Of a DNA stretch of 64,000 nucleotides, positions 52,487-62,166 are shown piece after piece. Each line of letters begins with the position of its first letter. Positions within the stretch are counted from its first letter, which is position 1. The position numbers were made by a program, and so were the translations under genes. This stretch comes from Ilyomonas sp965219515 (lineage in GTDB: Bacteria; Bacteroidota; Bacteroidia; Chitinophagales; Chitinophagaceae). The stretch covers positions 62,001-126,000 of the forward strand of contig OZ244776.1 of NCBI GenBank assembly GCA_965219515.1. The letters are read 5' to 3'. The notes beneath the pieces are model-generated. The model worked only from the letters and a program-made list of their open reading frames with translations. It was not told the DNA's origin and did no database searches.

Positions 52487-53830
52487 TTATACTTCTACTT
52501 TTAGCGTGGCATCTCGGTTCGTAATTTCAAACACTTCGCCATGGGGTACAATCGTAATTCGCCCGAATTCTTTCAGCAGCATTTTATACGCCTCTGCTAC
52601 GGGTCGGGGATTTCGGTTCAGGTCATACAAGCCGCATTCATTTACGGTATTGTTTTTTTGGGCAAGACCCGTATCCCAGTCTATCTGATCAATTAAGCTA
52701 TACCAGGTAAAACCTAATACCGGTACGCCATCCGAGCGCATCCGCAAAATATTGATCCATTGTTTCCAAAGCCATGTTGGCGCCTGTGCGGCATCGAAGG
52801 TATTGGTCTCTGTGTGCATCACCGGTTTGCGGTAGCGGGTATAATAATCTTTGGTAATCTGGTACCAGCCCATCACGTCTTCGGCGGTAGAAATTTTGCC
52901 GTCAGGCATAATGATAGATTCGTTTCTGCCATAATAATCGTTGCCCATAATCTGATAGCCGGGCGGCTCGCCGGCCATAAACCATTTGTATTCTTCGCGG
53001 GTAAGCCCGTTGTCCATTAAATATAAACAAACATCAGAATCGGGCGGTATGGCATACAATAAATCCAGCGAAATCAGCCGTTGCTTGTTTTGCAATTTCA
53101 CTTCCTGCGATTGTTCTGACCTGGCTTCGTGCGTATATTCGGCCGATTCGCTTTGCACAATGATAACATCGGGGCGATGCTGCGCAATTTTATGCGTAGC
53201 CAGAATACTGGCGGCCACACAATGTTTGATGGCCGTTACAAAAGCCTTGTCATCTTTCAACTGCTCGTTCCAGATGCCTTCTTTGGCGCTTTTTTTCGCC
53301 GTTACATAAATTTCATTTACCGGCGTGTAATATCGCACCCACGGGTATCGCTCTGCCACCGCTTCGGCATAGTCGGCAAAATGAATGGGAAATTCAGGAT
53401 TCTGAAAATCTCCAATCCAGCCTGGTAGCCCGAAATGCAGCAAATCGAGTATGGGTGTGATGCCTAATCGTTTCATTTCTTTCATGGCTTTGTCGGCAAA
53501 TGTCCAGTCGAATTTGCCGGGCGCGGTGTGAACTTTATAATATGGTAAGCCATAGCGCAGCACTTTCAGCCCAAGTTCTTTTACCAGTTGCAAATCTTTT
53601 TTCCAGTTTGCATAATGACCGCATTCTTCAAGTTGATCGCGTCTTAATTTACCGTTGTTGATTGTCGGGTACGAACATTCGATGCCGGTTGCAAACAGAA
53701 AGTTGCCTGCGTATTTGGTAGGCAAACCGCTTCCTGTGGTTCCGGTTGCGCCGCCATGCTGATCGCCGGCATAATTGCCGTCGCCCACTTGTTTTTTTAT
53801 AATGTCTAAAAATCCTTTTGCCTTTGCCAT
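52487..53830 (-). CDS. Family 1-like glycoside hydrolase
   Basis: This 447-residue protein has a TIM-barrel glycosidase pattern: FATGIECSYPTIN, LRYGLPYYKVH, LLHFGLPGWI, acid/base Glu in YYTPVNEIYVT and nucleophile Glu in KPVMHTETNTFD, then GFTWYSLIDQIDW. It resembles the GH1 clan, as beta-glucosidase-type enzymes, but divergent. No signal peptide. It clusters with a GMC oxidoreductase, suggesting handling of glucosides or their oxidised forms. Confidence 0.8.
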   Translation of the reverse strand: MAKAKGFLDIIKKQVGDGNYAGDQHGGATGTTGSGLPTKYAGNFLFATGIECSYPTINNGKLRRDQLEECGHYANWKKDLQLVKELGLKVLRYGLPYYKVHTAPGKFDWTFADKAMKEMKRLGITPILDLLHFGLPGWIGDFQNPEFPIHFADYAEAVAERYPWVRYYTPVNEIYVTAKKSAKEGIWNEQLKDDKAFVTAIKHCVAASILATHKIAQHRPDVIIVQSESAEYTHEARSEQSQEVKLQNKQRLISLDLLYAIPPDSDVCLYLMDNGLTREEYKWFMAGEPPGYQIMGNDYYGRNESIIMPDGKISTAEDVMGWYQITKDYYTRYRKPVMHTETNTFDAAQAPTWLWKQWINILRMRSDGVPVLGFTWYSLIDQIDWDTGLAQKNNTVNECGLYDLNRNPRPVAEAYKMLLKEFGRITIVPHGEVFEITNRDATLKVEV

Positions 53831-53870
53831 ACTAATATATTTACATTCATTTATGTTAGGTTTGAAACGG

Positions 53871-55457
53871 TCAGATGCGGGAAAGTTTATGAAGAAAACA
53901 ATCTGCCGTGTGCAGCGAAACCGCCATAATGGTCAATGCCGGATTTACGCTTAATGCGCTGGGAAAAACAGAGTTGTCGGCAATGTATAAATTCGGTATA
54001 TCAAAGCTTTGACATTCTTTATTTACGACGGCTTTCCGGGCATCGTTTCCCATGCGGCATGTGCCGATGATATGCGCATTTCTGTCGAACGCCCATACAT
54101 CAAAAGCACCGGCTTCTTTCCAGATGGCGCGCATTATGTTTTCGGCATGAGACGTTAACCGCTTTTCGTTTTCCATGCTTGTAAAATGTATTCTGGGTTT
54201 GGGTAAACCGCGCTTGTCTCTTTCATCAGATAACGCTACAAAGTTTTCTTTATACGGCAAACAATCGCCAAGAATATTAATGCCGGCAGTATAATTGTAG
54301 CCACGCATGCACTGCATCAGTTTTTCGCCCCACAAGCCGCGTCCGCGCGCCAGTTGCGTAGCATACGTTACCGGCATTACGCCAATGGATTGCAATAAAT
54401 AGCCCCCGGCAAAATCTGCATTTTCGGGGCGATGAAAATCTTCGGAAATAAGTGCGCCAGGAATGCCTTTGTACGGGCGAATATCATCATCAAACTGCCC
54501 CCAGATTTGCATACCTGTATGCGCCATAAAATTTTTACCCACTTGCCCGCTGCTGTTGGCAAGTTCATTCAGCATTAACAAACGCGGTGTTTCTATGGCA
54601 CCGGCGCATAAAAAAACATACCTGCATGTCTGCTTGTATGTAATACCATTTTTATGATAAACAACCGCAGTGATGTGATTATCTTTTGTTTCAAATTGCG
54701 TAACAAAACAATTGTCTCTTACTTCGGCTCCGTGCTGTATGGCAAGCGGAATAAAAGTAACATCCATACTGCTTTTACCGCCGGTTGTGCAGCCAGCCTG
54801 GCAATAGCCGCGATTGGTGCAGGCATTGCGCCAGCCATAACCTTCCTGATAATATCTGCCGGATAAAGCCGCATTGGGCGCAGAAGATGTTTTAATGTTT
54901 AAATTTTTGCATCCTTTTTCCATCAGTTGCGCTGCGCCGTTCAACGGTAACGGAGCTAACGGATAGGTTGATTTTCTTTGTTTGCCCCAGGGATAATCTG
55001 CCGGACCTGACATGCCGATGAAGTGTTCAATTTCATCAAAATAATCTTCCAGATTGTTATAACCAATGGGCCAGTTTTCGCCTGCGCCAAACTCAGAGTA
55101 TAATTGAAAATCATCTGCCTGCGGTCGTGGCGTATAAGCCGTATAATGAAGCGTGGAACCACCCACGCCGGTACCGGAATTGTTGTTGCCAAAAGCAATC
55201 GGATTGCTGCCTGCGCTTAACCGCTCATCGTTCCAGAACAGTTTGGATTGCGCTACTTCATCGGTTGCGAAATCAGTTGCCGGATGCCAGAAATTACCGG
55301 CTTCCAGTGCTACCGTTTTCAATCCTGCTTTCGCTAACCGCGAAAGCAGAGGAGCGCCGCCCGCACCGGTTCCGATAACCACCGCATCTGCCGTTTCGGA
55401 AACGGCATAAGTTTTCATTGCTTTTTTACCAAAAGCTGCATTTTCGTTGCCGTTCAT
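53871..55457 (-). CDS. GMC-family oxidoreductase
   Basis: This is a 528-residue flavoprotein. It has the FAD motif VIGTGAGGAPLLSRLA with GLKTVALEAG, the NNSGTGVGGSTLHYTAYTPR block, a Cys-rich NRGYCQAGCTTGGKSS, and C-terminal active-site His (HIIGTCRMG) and Asn (SVNPALTIMA). It follows a gluconate 2-dehydrogenase subunit 3-like gene with 4 bases between, a usual pair for membrane-linked sugar or sugar-acid dehydrogenases. Confidence 0.92.
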   Translation of the reverse strand: MNGNENAAFGKKAMKTYAVSETADAVVIGTGAGGAPLLSRLAKAGLKTVALEAGNFWHPATDFATDEVAQSKLFWNDERLSAGSNPIAFGNNNSGTGVGGSTLHYTAYTPRPQADDFQLYSEFGAGENWPIGYNNLEDYFDEIEHFIGMSGPADYPWGKQRKSTYPLAPLPLNGAAQLMEKGCKNLNIKTSSAPNAALSGRYYQEGYGWRNACTNRGYCQAGCTTGGKSSMDVTFIPLAIQHGAEVRDNCFVTQFETKDNHITAVVYHKNGITYKQTCRYVFLCAGAIETPRLLMLNELANSSGQVGKNFMAHTGMQIWGQFDDDIRPYKGIPGALISEDFHRPENADFAGGYLLQSIGVMPVTYATQLARGRGLWGEKLMQCMRGYNYTAGINILGDCLPYKENFVALSDERDKRGLPKPRIHFTSMENEKRLTSHAENIMRAIWKEAGAFDVWAFDRNAHIIGTCRMGNDARKAVVNKECQSFDIPNLYIADNSVFPSALSVNPALTIMAVSLHTADCFLHKLSRI

Positions 55458-55461
55458 AATA

Positions 55462-56088
55462 TCACTCGTCTTTGCTTTTCGTATGTATCGCCGTTGGTTC
55501 CTGTGTTTCCAACTGGTTTAACTGAATGCGATGCCAGCCTTCTGCATCCGCCATGCTTACATCGCCAATTTCATCTTTTGCGGCAGGATGGCTGTAATAA
55601 ATTTCTACCAGAGAAGCCAGCAACTCGGTAAAGAATAAATCGGACGGCAGTTGTTGCCAGATGTTTTCATCAATGTTTTTTGTCTGAACATTGGTTAACA
55701 ATTTGTTTTGCTCCGTTTCATTCAGTTCATAAAACGCTTTGCCGTAATAGCTTTGCGAAGATTGTTCAATTGCCTGCAAGCCTTGTGTAAAAGCTTTTTC
55801 ATCTGGCGGCATGTTATCGTATCGCCAGCCATTTTGGGTTCTGCCTTCTTTTACATTCGCATCAAATATGCCGGCTACATCAATGTGTTTTTCTCTTTCG
55901 GTCGGTTGCGGCAATAAACAATTACAAACCGCCTGCAACGTTTGAAATTCTTTCTCAGAAAAAAAAGAAGGCTTAGATACAACGGGCGTATCCAATCGTT
56001 CCTGTAACACTTTTTTGGTTTGCGGTAAAACCAAATTTGTTTCAAGTAAAGCCTGCACCGTTCCACCGGGATAAAAATCGTTTCTCAT
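55462..56088 (-). CDS. Gluconate 2-dehydrogenase subunit 3 family protein
   Basis: This 208-residue protein has FFSEKEFQTLQAVCNCLLPQ, NGWRYDNMPPDEKAFTQGLQ, FYELNETEQNKLL and FFTELLASLVEIYYSHP, the pattern of the small subunit. No clear Tat signal. It is the partner of the GMC enzyme and probably helps its export or stability. Confidence 0.88.
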   Translation of the reverse strand: MRNDFYPGGTVQALLETNLVLPQTKKVLQERLDTPVVSKPSFFSEKEFQTLQAVCNCLLPQPTEREKHIDVAGIFDANVKEGRTQNGWRYDNMPPDEKAFTQGLQAIEQSSQSYYGKAFYELNETEQNKLLTNVQTKNIDENIWQQLPSDLFFTELLASLVEIYYSHPAAKDEIGDVSMADAEGWHRIQLNQLETQEPTAIHTKSKDE

Positions 56089-56089
56089 A

Positions 56090-56953
56090 TTATTCTGCTG
56101 ATAATCTTCCGCCGGTTACTTCTATTAAGCTGCCTGTCATAAAACTGCCGTCGTCAGATGCCAGCAGCACATAAGCAGGCGCTAATTCTTCGGGTTGCCC
56201 CGGACGTTTTAAAATCACTTCATGACCAAAATTTGCTACTTCATCTTTTGGCATCGTGCCGGGAATATTGGGCGTCCACACCGGACCTGGAATCACGCAA
56301 TTCACGCGAATGCCTCTGTCGCCAATATTCAATGCCAGCGATTTTGTAAAGGTATGAATGGCGCCTTTGGTAGATGAATAATCTATTAAAATGGGCAAAC
56401 CTGTTTTACCAACAATGCTTCCGGTATTTACGATGGCATCTCCCGTACCAAGATGAGGCAATGCAGCCTGCGCCATGAAGAAATAGCCGAAAATATTGGT
56501 TTCAAATGTGCGCCGCAACTGGTCTTCCGTAACATCTTCAAACTTTTGCTGTGCCATTTGAAAAGCTGCATTATTAATCAGAATATTCAGTTTGCCAAAC
56601 TTTGTTACCGTTTGTTCAACAGCCTCTTTACATGCTTTACTGCTACGCACATCAGCCTTAATTAAAAGACATTCACGACCGTTTTTTTCGCAGCTTTCTT
56701 TCGTATCATTTGCATCGCCGTCATTTTCATTATACACAATGGCAACATCGGCACCTTCTAATGTAAACGCAATGGCAACGGCCCGGCCAATACCGCTATC
56801 GCCGCCGGTAATGATGGCTGTTTTGCCCTTTAACTTTCCGGCAGGCTTATAATTGCTGAAGCTGTCATCGGGCAATGGCGTCATCTTAGATTCCTTTGCC
56901 GGATAAGGTTGCTTTTGCCCTTTGATGTCAGTTGATTCGGGATATTGTTTCAT
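56090..56953 (-). CDS. SDR-family oxidoreductase (YghA-like)
   Basis: This 287-residue short-chain dehydrogenase has an N-terminal extension (PYPAKESKMTPLPDDSFSNY) typical of the YghA/YdaD group. The NAD(P) motif is TGGDSGIGRAVAIAF, with LINNAAFQ, catalytic Ser in NTGSIVG and YSSTKGA (Tyr, Lys). It heads the minus-strand cluster with the dehydrogenase subunits. Confidence 0.92.
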   Translation of the reverse strand: MKQYPESTDIKGQKQPYPAKESKMTPLPDDSFSNYKPAGKLKGKTAIITGGDSGIGRAVAIAFTLEGADVAIVYNENDGDANDTKESCEKNGRECLLIKADVRSSKACKEAVEQTVTKFGKLNILINNAAFQMAQQKFEDVTEDQLRRTFETNIFGYFFMAQAALPHLGTGDAIVNTGSIVGKTGLPILIDYSSTKGAIHTFTKSLALNIGDRGIRVNCVIPGPVWTPNIPGTMPKDEVANFGHEVILKRPGQPEELAPAYVLLASDDGSFMTGSLIEVTGGRLSAE

Positions 56954-57149
56954 GGTTATTGTTTATTCACAAACTGCTTTCAACAGAATGCAGGATGTAT
57001 AAACAAATAAAACGCCAAGCCTTAATTTTACAGAAGAAATGAGACTTTTGAGAGAATCGGCGCAGGTTGTGAAAAAATAACGCTCAGAGATACCGCAGAT
57101 TTTAGCAGATATAATACAGCCTTATATGAACCCGGAGCACCTGTTTTTA

Positions 57150-57911
57150 TTATTCTTCCCGTATGCTTTTACCTGTCAGATTAATAAACACGTCTTCCAG
57201 GTTTGCTTCTTTTACTTGTCTGGGACGCTCGAAACCGGATGCTACCAAATCGTCAATCATCTGATCGGGCGAAGCCAGCGAAATAATTTCACCTGCATCA
57301 ATAATCGCCACGCGATCGCATAAAATTTCGGCTTCATCCATGTAATGTGTTGTGATAATAACTGTTGTTCCGCCTTCCCGGATCTGCCGTATCAGATTCC
57401 ATAAATTGCGCCTTGCCTGCGGGTCTAAACCCGTTGTCGGCTCATCTAAAAAAATAATTTTCGGCTGATTGATGAGCGTTACGGCAATGGAAAATCGCTG
57501 CTTCTGACCGCCGCTCAGTTCTTTGTATTTTGCTTTGGCTTTGTCGCGCAGGTTAACAGAATCCAATACCGTAAGCGGTATTATTTTTTTGTTGTACAAA
57601 CCTGCAAACATGTGAAGAAGTTCAACCAGATTGAGATTGGGATAATAGCCCGCTGCCTGCAACTGTACACCTATAATTTTTTTGATTTCTTCGGGTTGCT
57701 TATCGAGGTTAAAGCCATCAACCATTACTTCGCCGCTGGTTTTGGTGCGCAGCGTTTCAATGATTTCAAGCGTAGTAGATTTGCCTGCGCCGTTAGGACC
57801 TAACAAACCGAATATTGCACCCTCAAACACGTTAAACGAGATGCCTTTAACCGCCGTAAAATTTCCGTACTTCTTCACCAGATTGTTTACCGAAATAATG
57901 ATTTTATTCAT
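57150..57911 (-). CDS. ABC transporter ATP-binding protein
   Basis: This 253-residue ATPase has Walker A GPNGAGKST, Q-loop IGVQLQAAGYY, signature LSGGQKQR, Walker B IIFLDEPTTGLD and H-loop ITTHYMDE. It is of the drug/Na export (CcmA) type. No permease gene is adjacent within the window, so the substrate is unknown. Confidence 0.93.
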   Translation of the reverse strand: MNKIIISVNNLVKKYGNFTAVKGISFNVFEGAIFGLLGPNGAGKSTTLEIIETLRTKTSGEVMVDGFNLDKQPEEIKKIIGVQLQAAGYYPNLNLVELLHMFAGLYNKKIIPLTVLDSVNLRDKAKAKYKELSGGQKQRFSIAVTLINQPKIIFLDEPTTGLDPQARRNLWNLIRQIREGGTTVIITTHYMDEAEILCDRVAIIDAGEIISLASPDQMIDDLVASGFERPRQVKEANLEDVFINLTGKSIREE

Positions 57912-57920
57912 ACGGGCAAG

Positions 57921-58424
57921 TTACTTCTTCAACACGAATATTTGTGTGAAGTAAATTATGCCTTCTCGGTTTTGCGAAACGCCGATACCGGTAAGATTAT
58001 AATCGCCTTCTATGTTTATCCGATGTCCCGGGCTGTGCAGCCAGCCATCTACCACTTCTTTGGCACTCATTTGTCCGTAGGCCACATTTTCTGCCGCAGC
58101 ATTAATAAAACCAATGGCATTTCTTACGGCATTTACCCGCTTGTCAAAATCTTCATGACCGAAAGGTGTTGTGCGGTTCATCATATCGCGGCTATGCTGC
58201 GCTGCCTGAAGCGATGCCGCATCAATCATCTTCAATTCGTTTTTGCCAAGCGATTTTCTATGTTCATTTACAAGCTGCAGAATTTGTTCATTCATATTCT
58301 GCATATCAATGCGGTTATATGCCGATAGCCTGTTGCGCAAATCTCTTGTTTGCGCACATGCAGAAAAGCTACTGATTGTTATAACTGCAAAAAACAATAT
58401 CATTCCGTTTTTCGTCATTGTCAT
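57921..58424 (-). CDS. CAP/SCP-domain secreted protein
   Basis: This 167-residue protein has a signal (FFAVITISSFSACAQ) and a YkwD-type CAP domain: LQLVNEHRKSLGKNELK, GHEDFDKRV, AAENVAYGQMSA, GWLHSPGHRINI, TGIGVSQNREGIIYFTQIFV. The role of bacterial CAP proteins is poorly known. Confidence 0.9.
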   Translation of the reverse strand: MTMTKNGMILFFAVITISSFSACAQTRDLRNRLSAYNRIDMQNMNEQILQLVNEHRKSLGKNELKMIDAASLQAAQHSRDMMNRTTPFGHEDFDKRVNAVRNAIGFINAAAENVAYGQMSAKEVVDGWLHSPGHRINIEGDYNLTGIGVSQNREGIIYFTQIFVLKK

Positions 58425-58593
58425 AAGACTATATTCATTATCAGAAAATAAAAGCCGGGTTCTAATTTTTCAATTTTTCTAACAGTTGGTTAATGCCGGC
58501 AGGCATGTTATCTGCCACTATCTTTGTTTTCCTGTAATTGAACGCAGAACTCAGGTTTTCATTATAAACAATTTGTAAACTTTTAAAACAACC

Positions 58594-59856
58594 ATGCAAG
58601 TTTTTAAGTTTGGCGGCGCCAGTGTAAACTCAATTGAACGAATACAAAATACGGAAGAAATTATCCGGCAATATGCCAATGATAAACTGATGATTGTTGT
58701 ATCTGCCATTGGCAAAACAACAAATGCCCTTGAGAAAGTTGCCGAAGCATTTTATGCGGGAAACAAAGAAGAAAGTTTGCAGTTGTTCAACACCATAAAG
58801 CAGCAGCATATAACAACAGCGAAATATTTATTGGTAACGAAATACAACGATTGCCTTACGCAACTCAACGATTTTTTTACCGAAGCAGAATGGCTGCTGC
58901 ACGATAAGCCTGCCAGGCCTTTTGATTATTATTACGATCAGATTGTTTGCGTGGGCGAGTTGCTTAGCACCTGCATTATCAGTTGTTATCTGAATGAAAA
59001 AGGACTGGCAAACGCCTGGATTGATGTGCGTGATATCATTCGTACAGATACCAATTTTCGTGATGCCGGCGTTGACTGGCTTGTTACGCAAAACAAAGTG
59101 AATGAACTTGTTTCGCCTTTATTTAAGAGCACGAATGTCATTGTTACGCAAGGCTTTATCGGCAGTACAGATGAAAATGAAAGCACCACATTAGGAAGAG
59201 AAGGAAGCGATTTTACCGCGGCTATTTTTGCCAACCTGCTTACCGCGGAAAGCCTTACCATCTGGAAAGATGTGGAAGGCGTGATGAATGCCGATCCGAG
59301 ACAATTTAATGATGCGCAACTGATAAGCGAGCTTAGCTTTGGCGAAGTGATTGAGATGGCTTATTATGGTGCGCAGGTGATTCATCCGAAAACAATAAAA
59401 CCATTGCAAAACAAAGGCATTCCGTTGTATGTAAAATGCTTTTTAGACATAACGCTTCCGGGAACGGTTATCTCTAAAAAACAAACTAAACAATTGCCAC
59501 CTATCATTATTATTAAAGAAAATCAGGCGCTGCTGCATTTACGCAGCCACGATTTTTCTTTTGTTGGCGAGGCGCCGATGAGCAGGCTTTACGGCATGTT
59601 TGCTGAGTTGAAGTTGAAGCCGAATTTAATTCAGACGGGAGCCATCAGTGTGCAATTGTGCATGGACGATAAAAGCGATAAGGTTAGTCAGTTAGCTGCC
59701 GCAGCATCGGACATTTTCGATGTGCACGCAGAGCGCAGTGTTTGCCTGTTAACCATTCGTCATTTTACCGATGAAATTGTTGACAATATGCTTCGTGGTA
59801 AAACCATTTTGCTGCGGCAGCAAACAAAAGAAACAATGCAGGCTTTATATGCATAA
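58594..59856 (+). CDS. lysC: Aspartate kinase
   Basis: This 420-residue protein has the kinase motif MQVFKFGGASVNSIERI, ITQGFIGS-type block (VTQGFIGSTDENESTTLGRE), GSDFTAAI, and WKDVEGVMNADPR. The C-terminal regulatory part is divergent from standard ACT repeats but keeps LMCMDD-like strands. It catalyses the first step to Lys, Thr and Met. It is a monofunctional form, not fused to homoserine dehydrogenase. Confidence 0.9.
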   Translation: MQVFKFGGASVNSIERIQNTEEIIRQYANDKLMIVVSAIGKTTNALEKVAEAFYAGNKEESLQLFNTIKQQHITTAKYLLVTKYNDCLTQLNDFFTEAEWLLHDKPARPFDYYYDQIVCVGELLSTCIISCYLNEKGLANAWIDVRDIIRTDTNFRDAGVDWLVTQNKVNELVSPLFKSTNVIVTQGFIGSTDENESTTLGREGSDFTAAIFANLLTAESLTIWKDVEGVMNADPRQFNDAQLISELSFGEVIEMAYYGAQVIHPKTIKPLQNKGIPLYVKCFLDITLPGTVISKKQTKQLPPIIIIKENQALLHLRSHDFSFVGEAPMSRLYGMFAELKLKPNLIQTGAISVQLCMDDKSDKVSQLAAAASDIFDVHAERSVCLLTIRHFTDEIVDNMLRGKTILLRQQTKETMQALYA

Positions 59857-59861
59857 AAAAA

Positions 59862-59878
59862 CCCGGCAACAAGCCGGG
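59862..59878 (+). terminator. Terminator after aspartate kinase
   Basis: cccggc and gccggg form a stem six bases after the stop, preceded by an A-run and followed by AT-rich sequence. It probably works in both directions with the converging fasciclin gene. Confidence 0.65.
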
Positions 59879-59907
59879 AATTTGATACTGATTTTTTGAA
59901 TTGCGCC

Positions 59908-60459
59908 TTACATCTTCGGCAACAATACATGATCTATCACATGAATAACACCATTGCTTTGGTTCACATCAGCGATTGTTACCATTGCTTTTCCGCCGTT
60001 TTCATCCCAAATCCAAATCATACCTTTTTCATCTAAGCTGGCATACAGGTTTTCGCCTTCTACCGTTTTTAAAGTGGCTTTACCATTGTTGTCCTGAATC
60101 ATTTTTTTCAGATCATCAGCGCTTACTTTTCCTGCTACAACATGATACTTTAAAATGCCTTGCAGCTTCTCTTTGTTTTCCGGTTTCACCAGGTTATCAA
60201 CCGTGCCTGCCGGAAGCATGTCAAATGCTTCATTCGTTGGTGCAAATACGGTAAACGGACCAGCACCTGATAATACATCTACAAGATCGGCGGCTTTAAC
60301 GGCTGCTACCAGCGTGGTGTGATCGTTTGAGTTAACTGCATTTTCGACAATATTTTTTGCAGGATACATGGCGGCACCGCCTACCATCTTGGTATCTTGT
60401 GCAAAGGAACTGACTGACATGCTTGCGGCTACTATGGCCAATGCTAATACTTTCTTCAT
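59908..60459 (-). CDS. Fasciclin (FAS1) domain secreted protein
   Basis: This 183-residue protein has a signal peptide (LALAIVAASMSVSSFAQ) and a single FAS1 domain: TTLVAAVKAADLVDVLSGAG, PFTVFAPTNEAFDMLP, LKYHVVAGKV and NGVIHVIDHVLLP. FAS1 domains serve in adhesion. Confidence 0.93.
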   Translation of the reverse strand: MKKVLALAIVAASMSVSSFAQDTKMVGGAAMYPAKNIVENAVNSNDHTTLVAAVKAADLVDVLSGAGPFTVFAPTNEAFDMLPAGTVDNLVKPENKEKLQGILKYHVVAGKVSADDLKKMIQDNNGKATLKTVEGENLYASLDEKGMIWIWDENGGKAMVTIADVNQSNGVIHVIDHVLLPKM

Positions 60460-60730
60460 AAAAATTGATTTTCATCAGTTACGATGAATAATAAGGCGAT
60501 GGTTTTATAAATTACTTTTTTAAGCAAAGTTAAACAGATAATAGTGTTTATAATGGCTGAAAGCCTTACCGGCAAAGCCTTTCAATACATTTATAATTTA
60601 TTGCAACTAACAATTATGCACAACTATTTTTTATTATGCTTTATAAAAGCATTCATAAAAAAACGAGTAATAAATAAATGGAAAAGAAAATAAAAAACTA
60701 AAAAAGATGGCTGAAAAGGGTATATTAATG

Positions 60731-61564
60731 TTATGATGTTTTTCCCATCACATACATTTCCGTAAGGGTTGGTGTTTCGCTGCCGCCTGCTTTTTCAAGT
60801 GTAATGGCAAAGGCGTCGGCTTTAGAAAAATCAATCATCTGCTGAGGCAGTTTATTTTCTGTCAATAAACCTGCGCTTATGGGTTTGCCATCTATCAATG
60901 CCCACAACTGATATTGCTTTCCGGCAGGCGCCTGCGGCAAAGAAATATCTGCTATGTAAACGCTGCGGGTTGTTTTATTCCAAAACAATTGCACCAAAGC
61001 ATCAGGCTTGCCGGGAACGGCAGTTAAATTAATTTTTTGATAAGCCGGATTTTGATAAAGCTGCAAACTTTGCTGATAAGCAAGCGTGTTTTGCTGTAAT
61101 TGATTTACGCGGTTCTGCAGGTTGTTAGCCTGTTCGTGATAATGCGTATTTGCGGAAGAAAGATGCGCAATTACGGCAATGCATATAATTACAGCAAGCA
61201 CAGACACGGCAAGCATAAGCGTAGTAAAAACGCTGCGCTTTTTTGGCTGCATCGAAATAATTTTAGCTTCTTTCTTCTCAGGTGTGTTATTATTCTGATC
61301 ATCAGAACTGATGGCTGCACTGTCAGAAGCCGGCATCGAAGTAAGCTTTGCAAATAAATTGGTCTCAACAGAAGAAGATGGCAATTCAGCACTATCAGCC
61401 TCATCGCTCAGTTGCAGCAGCGATTGCTCAATCTCTTCTATCTCTTTCTTTATTTCAGGAAATATTTCTGCAAGCTGAACAACTTTCACGTTGTCTTCCT
61501 GCGAAAGCATCCCAAGAACATAAAGTTCAAGATCACCGGACGATATGATACAACTGATATCCAA
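60731..61564 (-). CDS. Anti-sigma factor, RskA type
   Basis: This 277-residue protein has a cytoplasmic N-terminal part (LYVLGMLSQEDNVKVVQLAE), one membrane helix near residues 113-135 (TLMLAVSVLAVIICIAV) and a coiled coil (HYHEQANNLQNRVNQLQQNT). The C-terminal RskA domain has YIADISLPQAPAGKQYQLWA. It follows the sigma factor gene with 2 bases between and should hold that sigma factor inactive at the membrane. Confidence 0.9.
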   Translation of the reverse strand: MDISCIISSGDLELYVLGMLSQEDNVKVVQLAEIFPEIKKEIEEIEQSLLQLSDEADSAELPSSSVETNLFAKLTSMPASDSAAISSDDQNNNTPEKKEAKIISMQPKKRSVFTTLMLAVSVLAVIICIAVIAHLSSANTHYHEQANNLQNRVNQLQQNTLAYQQSLQLYQNPAYQKINLTAVPGKPDALVQLFWNKTTRSVYIADISLPQAPAGKQYQLWALIDGKPISAGLLTENKLPQQMIDFSKADAFAITLEKAGGSETPTLTEMYVMGKTS

Positions 61565-61566
61565 TT

Positions 61567-62139
61567 CTAAAATGTATTCGGTTTTATTCTTGTTCTTAAA
61601 AATGAAATGGCGCTTCTCATGCGCGTTTTTACCGTGCCTACGGGTATCATCATAATTTTTGAAATTTCCTCCTGCGTAAAACCCTTATAATAAGCAAGGT
61701 CTATCAGCTTCGCATTGTCTGCGGGCAAAGCAGTTAAAACTTTTTTCAGGCCGATGTCAGAAATTTTATTTTCTTCCACATTGCCAGCAATATGTACGTT
61801 ATCTTGTAAGGATGCAGTTTTAGTTTGCTTATTAAATTCTTTGGAGCGCGTGCGGTCTATTGATAAATTTCTGGCAATGCTTATCATCCAGGTATAAAGC
61901 CTGCCTTTGCTAATGTCGTAGGTTTGAATGTTCTGCCATACTTTAATAAACACTTCCTGCAATACGTCTTCCGCCATTTCCTGTTGCGGAATGATTTGTT
62001 TGATAACGGCAAAAAGCGACCGGGAGTAATTATCATACAGAAACCGGTAAGCCTGCTCGTCGTGCTGCTTTAGGCCGGTTAGCAATTCGGTTTCTGTATA
62101 ATGTTGAGTTGGCAAAAGTGTTTTCCTGATGATGAACAA
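61567..62139 (-). CDS. ECF sigma-70 family RNA polymerase sigma factor
   Basis: This 190-residue protein has region 2 (AYRFLYDNYSRSLFAVIKQI, EDVLQEVFIKVWQNI, LYTWMISIARNLSID) and region 4 (IDLAYYKGFTQEEISKIMMI, PVGTVKTRMRSAI). It is the partner of the anti-sigma gene directly downstream. The likely start is ATG 62139; an internal start is possible. Confidence 0.93.
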   Translation of the reverse strand: MFIIRKTLLPTQHYTETELLTGLKQHDEQAYRFLYDNYSRSLFAVIKQIIPQQEMAEDVLQEVFIKVWQNIQTYDISKGRLYTWMISIARNLSIDRTRSKEFNKQTKTASLQDNVHIAGNVEENKISDIGLKKVLTALPADNAKLIDLAYYKGFTQEEISKIMMIPVGTVKTRMRSAISFLRTRIKPNTF

Positions 62140-62166
62140 TAAAGCGGCAAATCTCCGTATAAAATT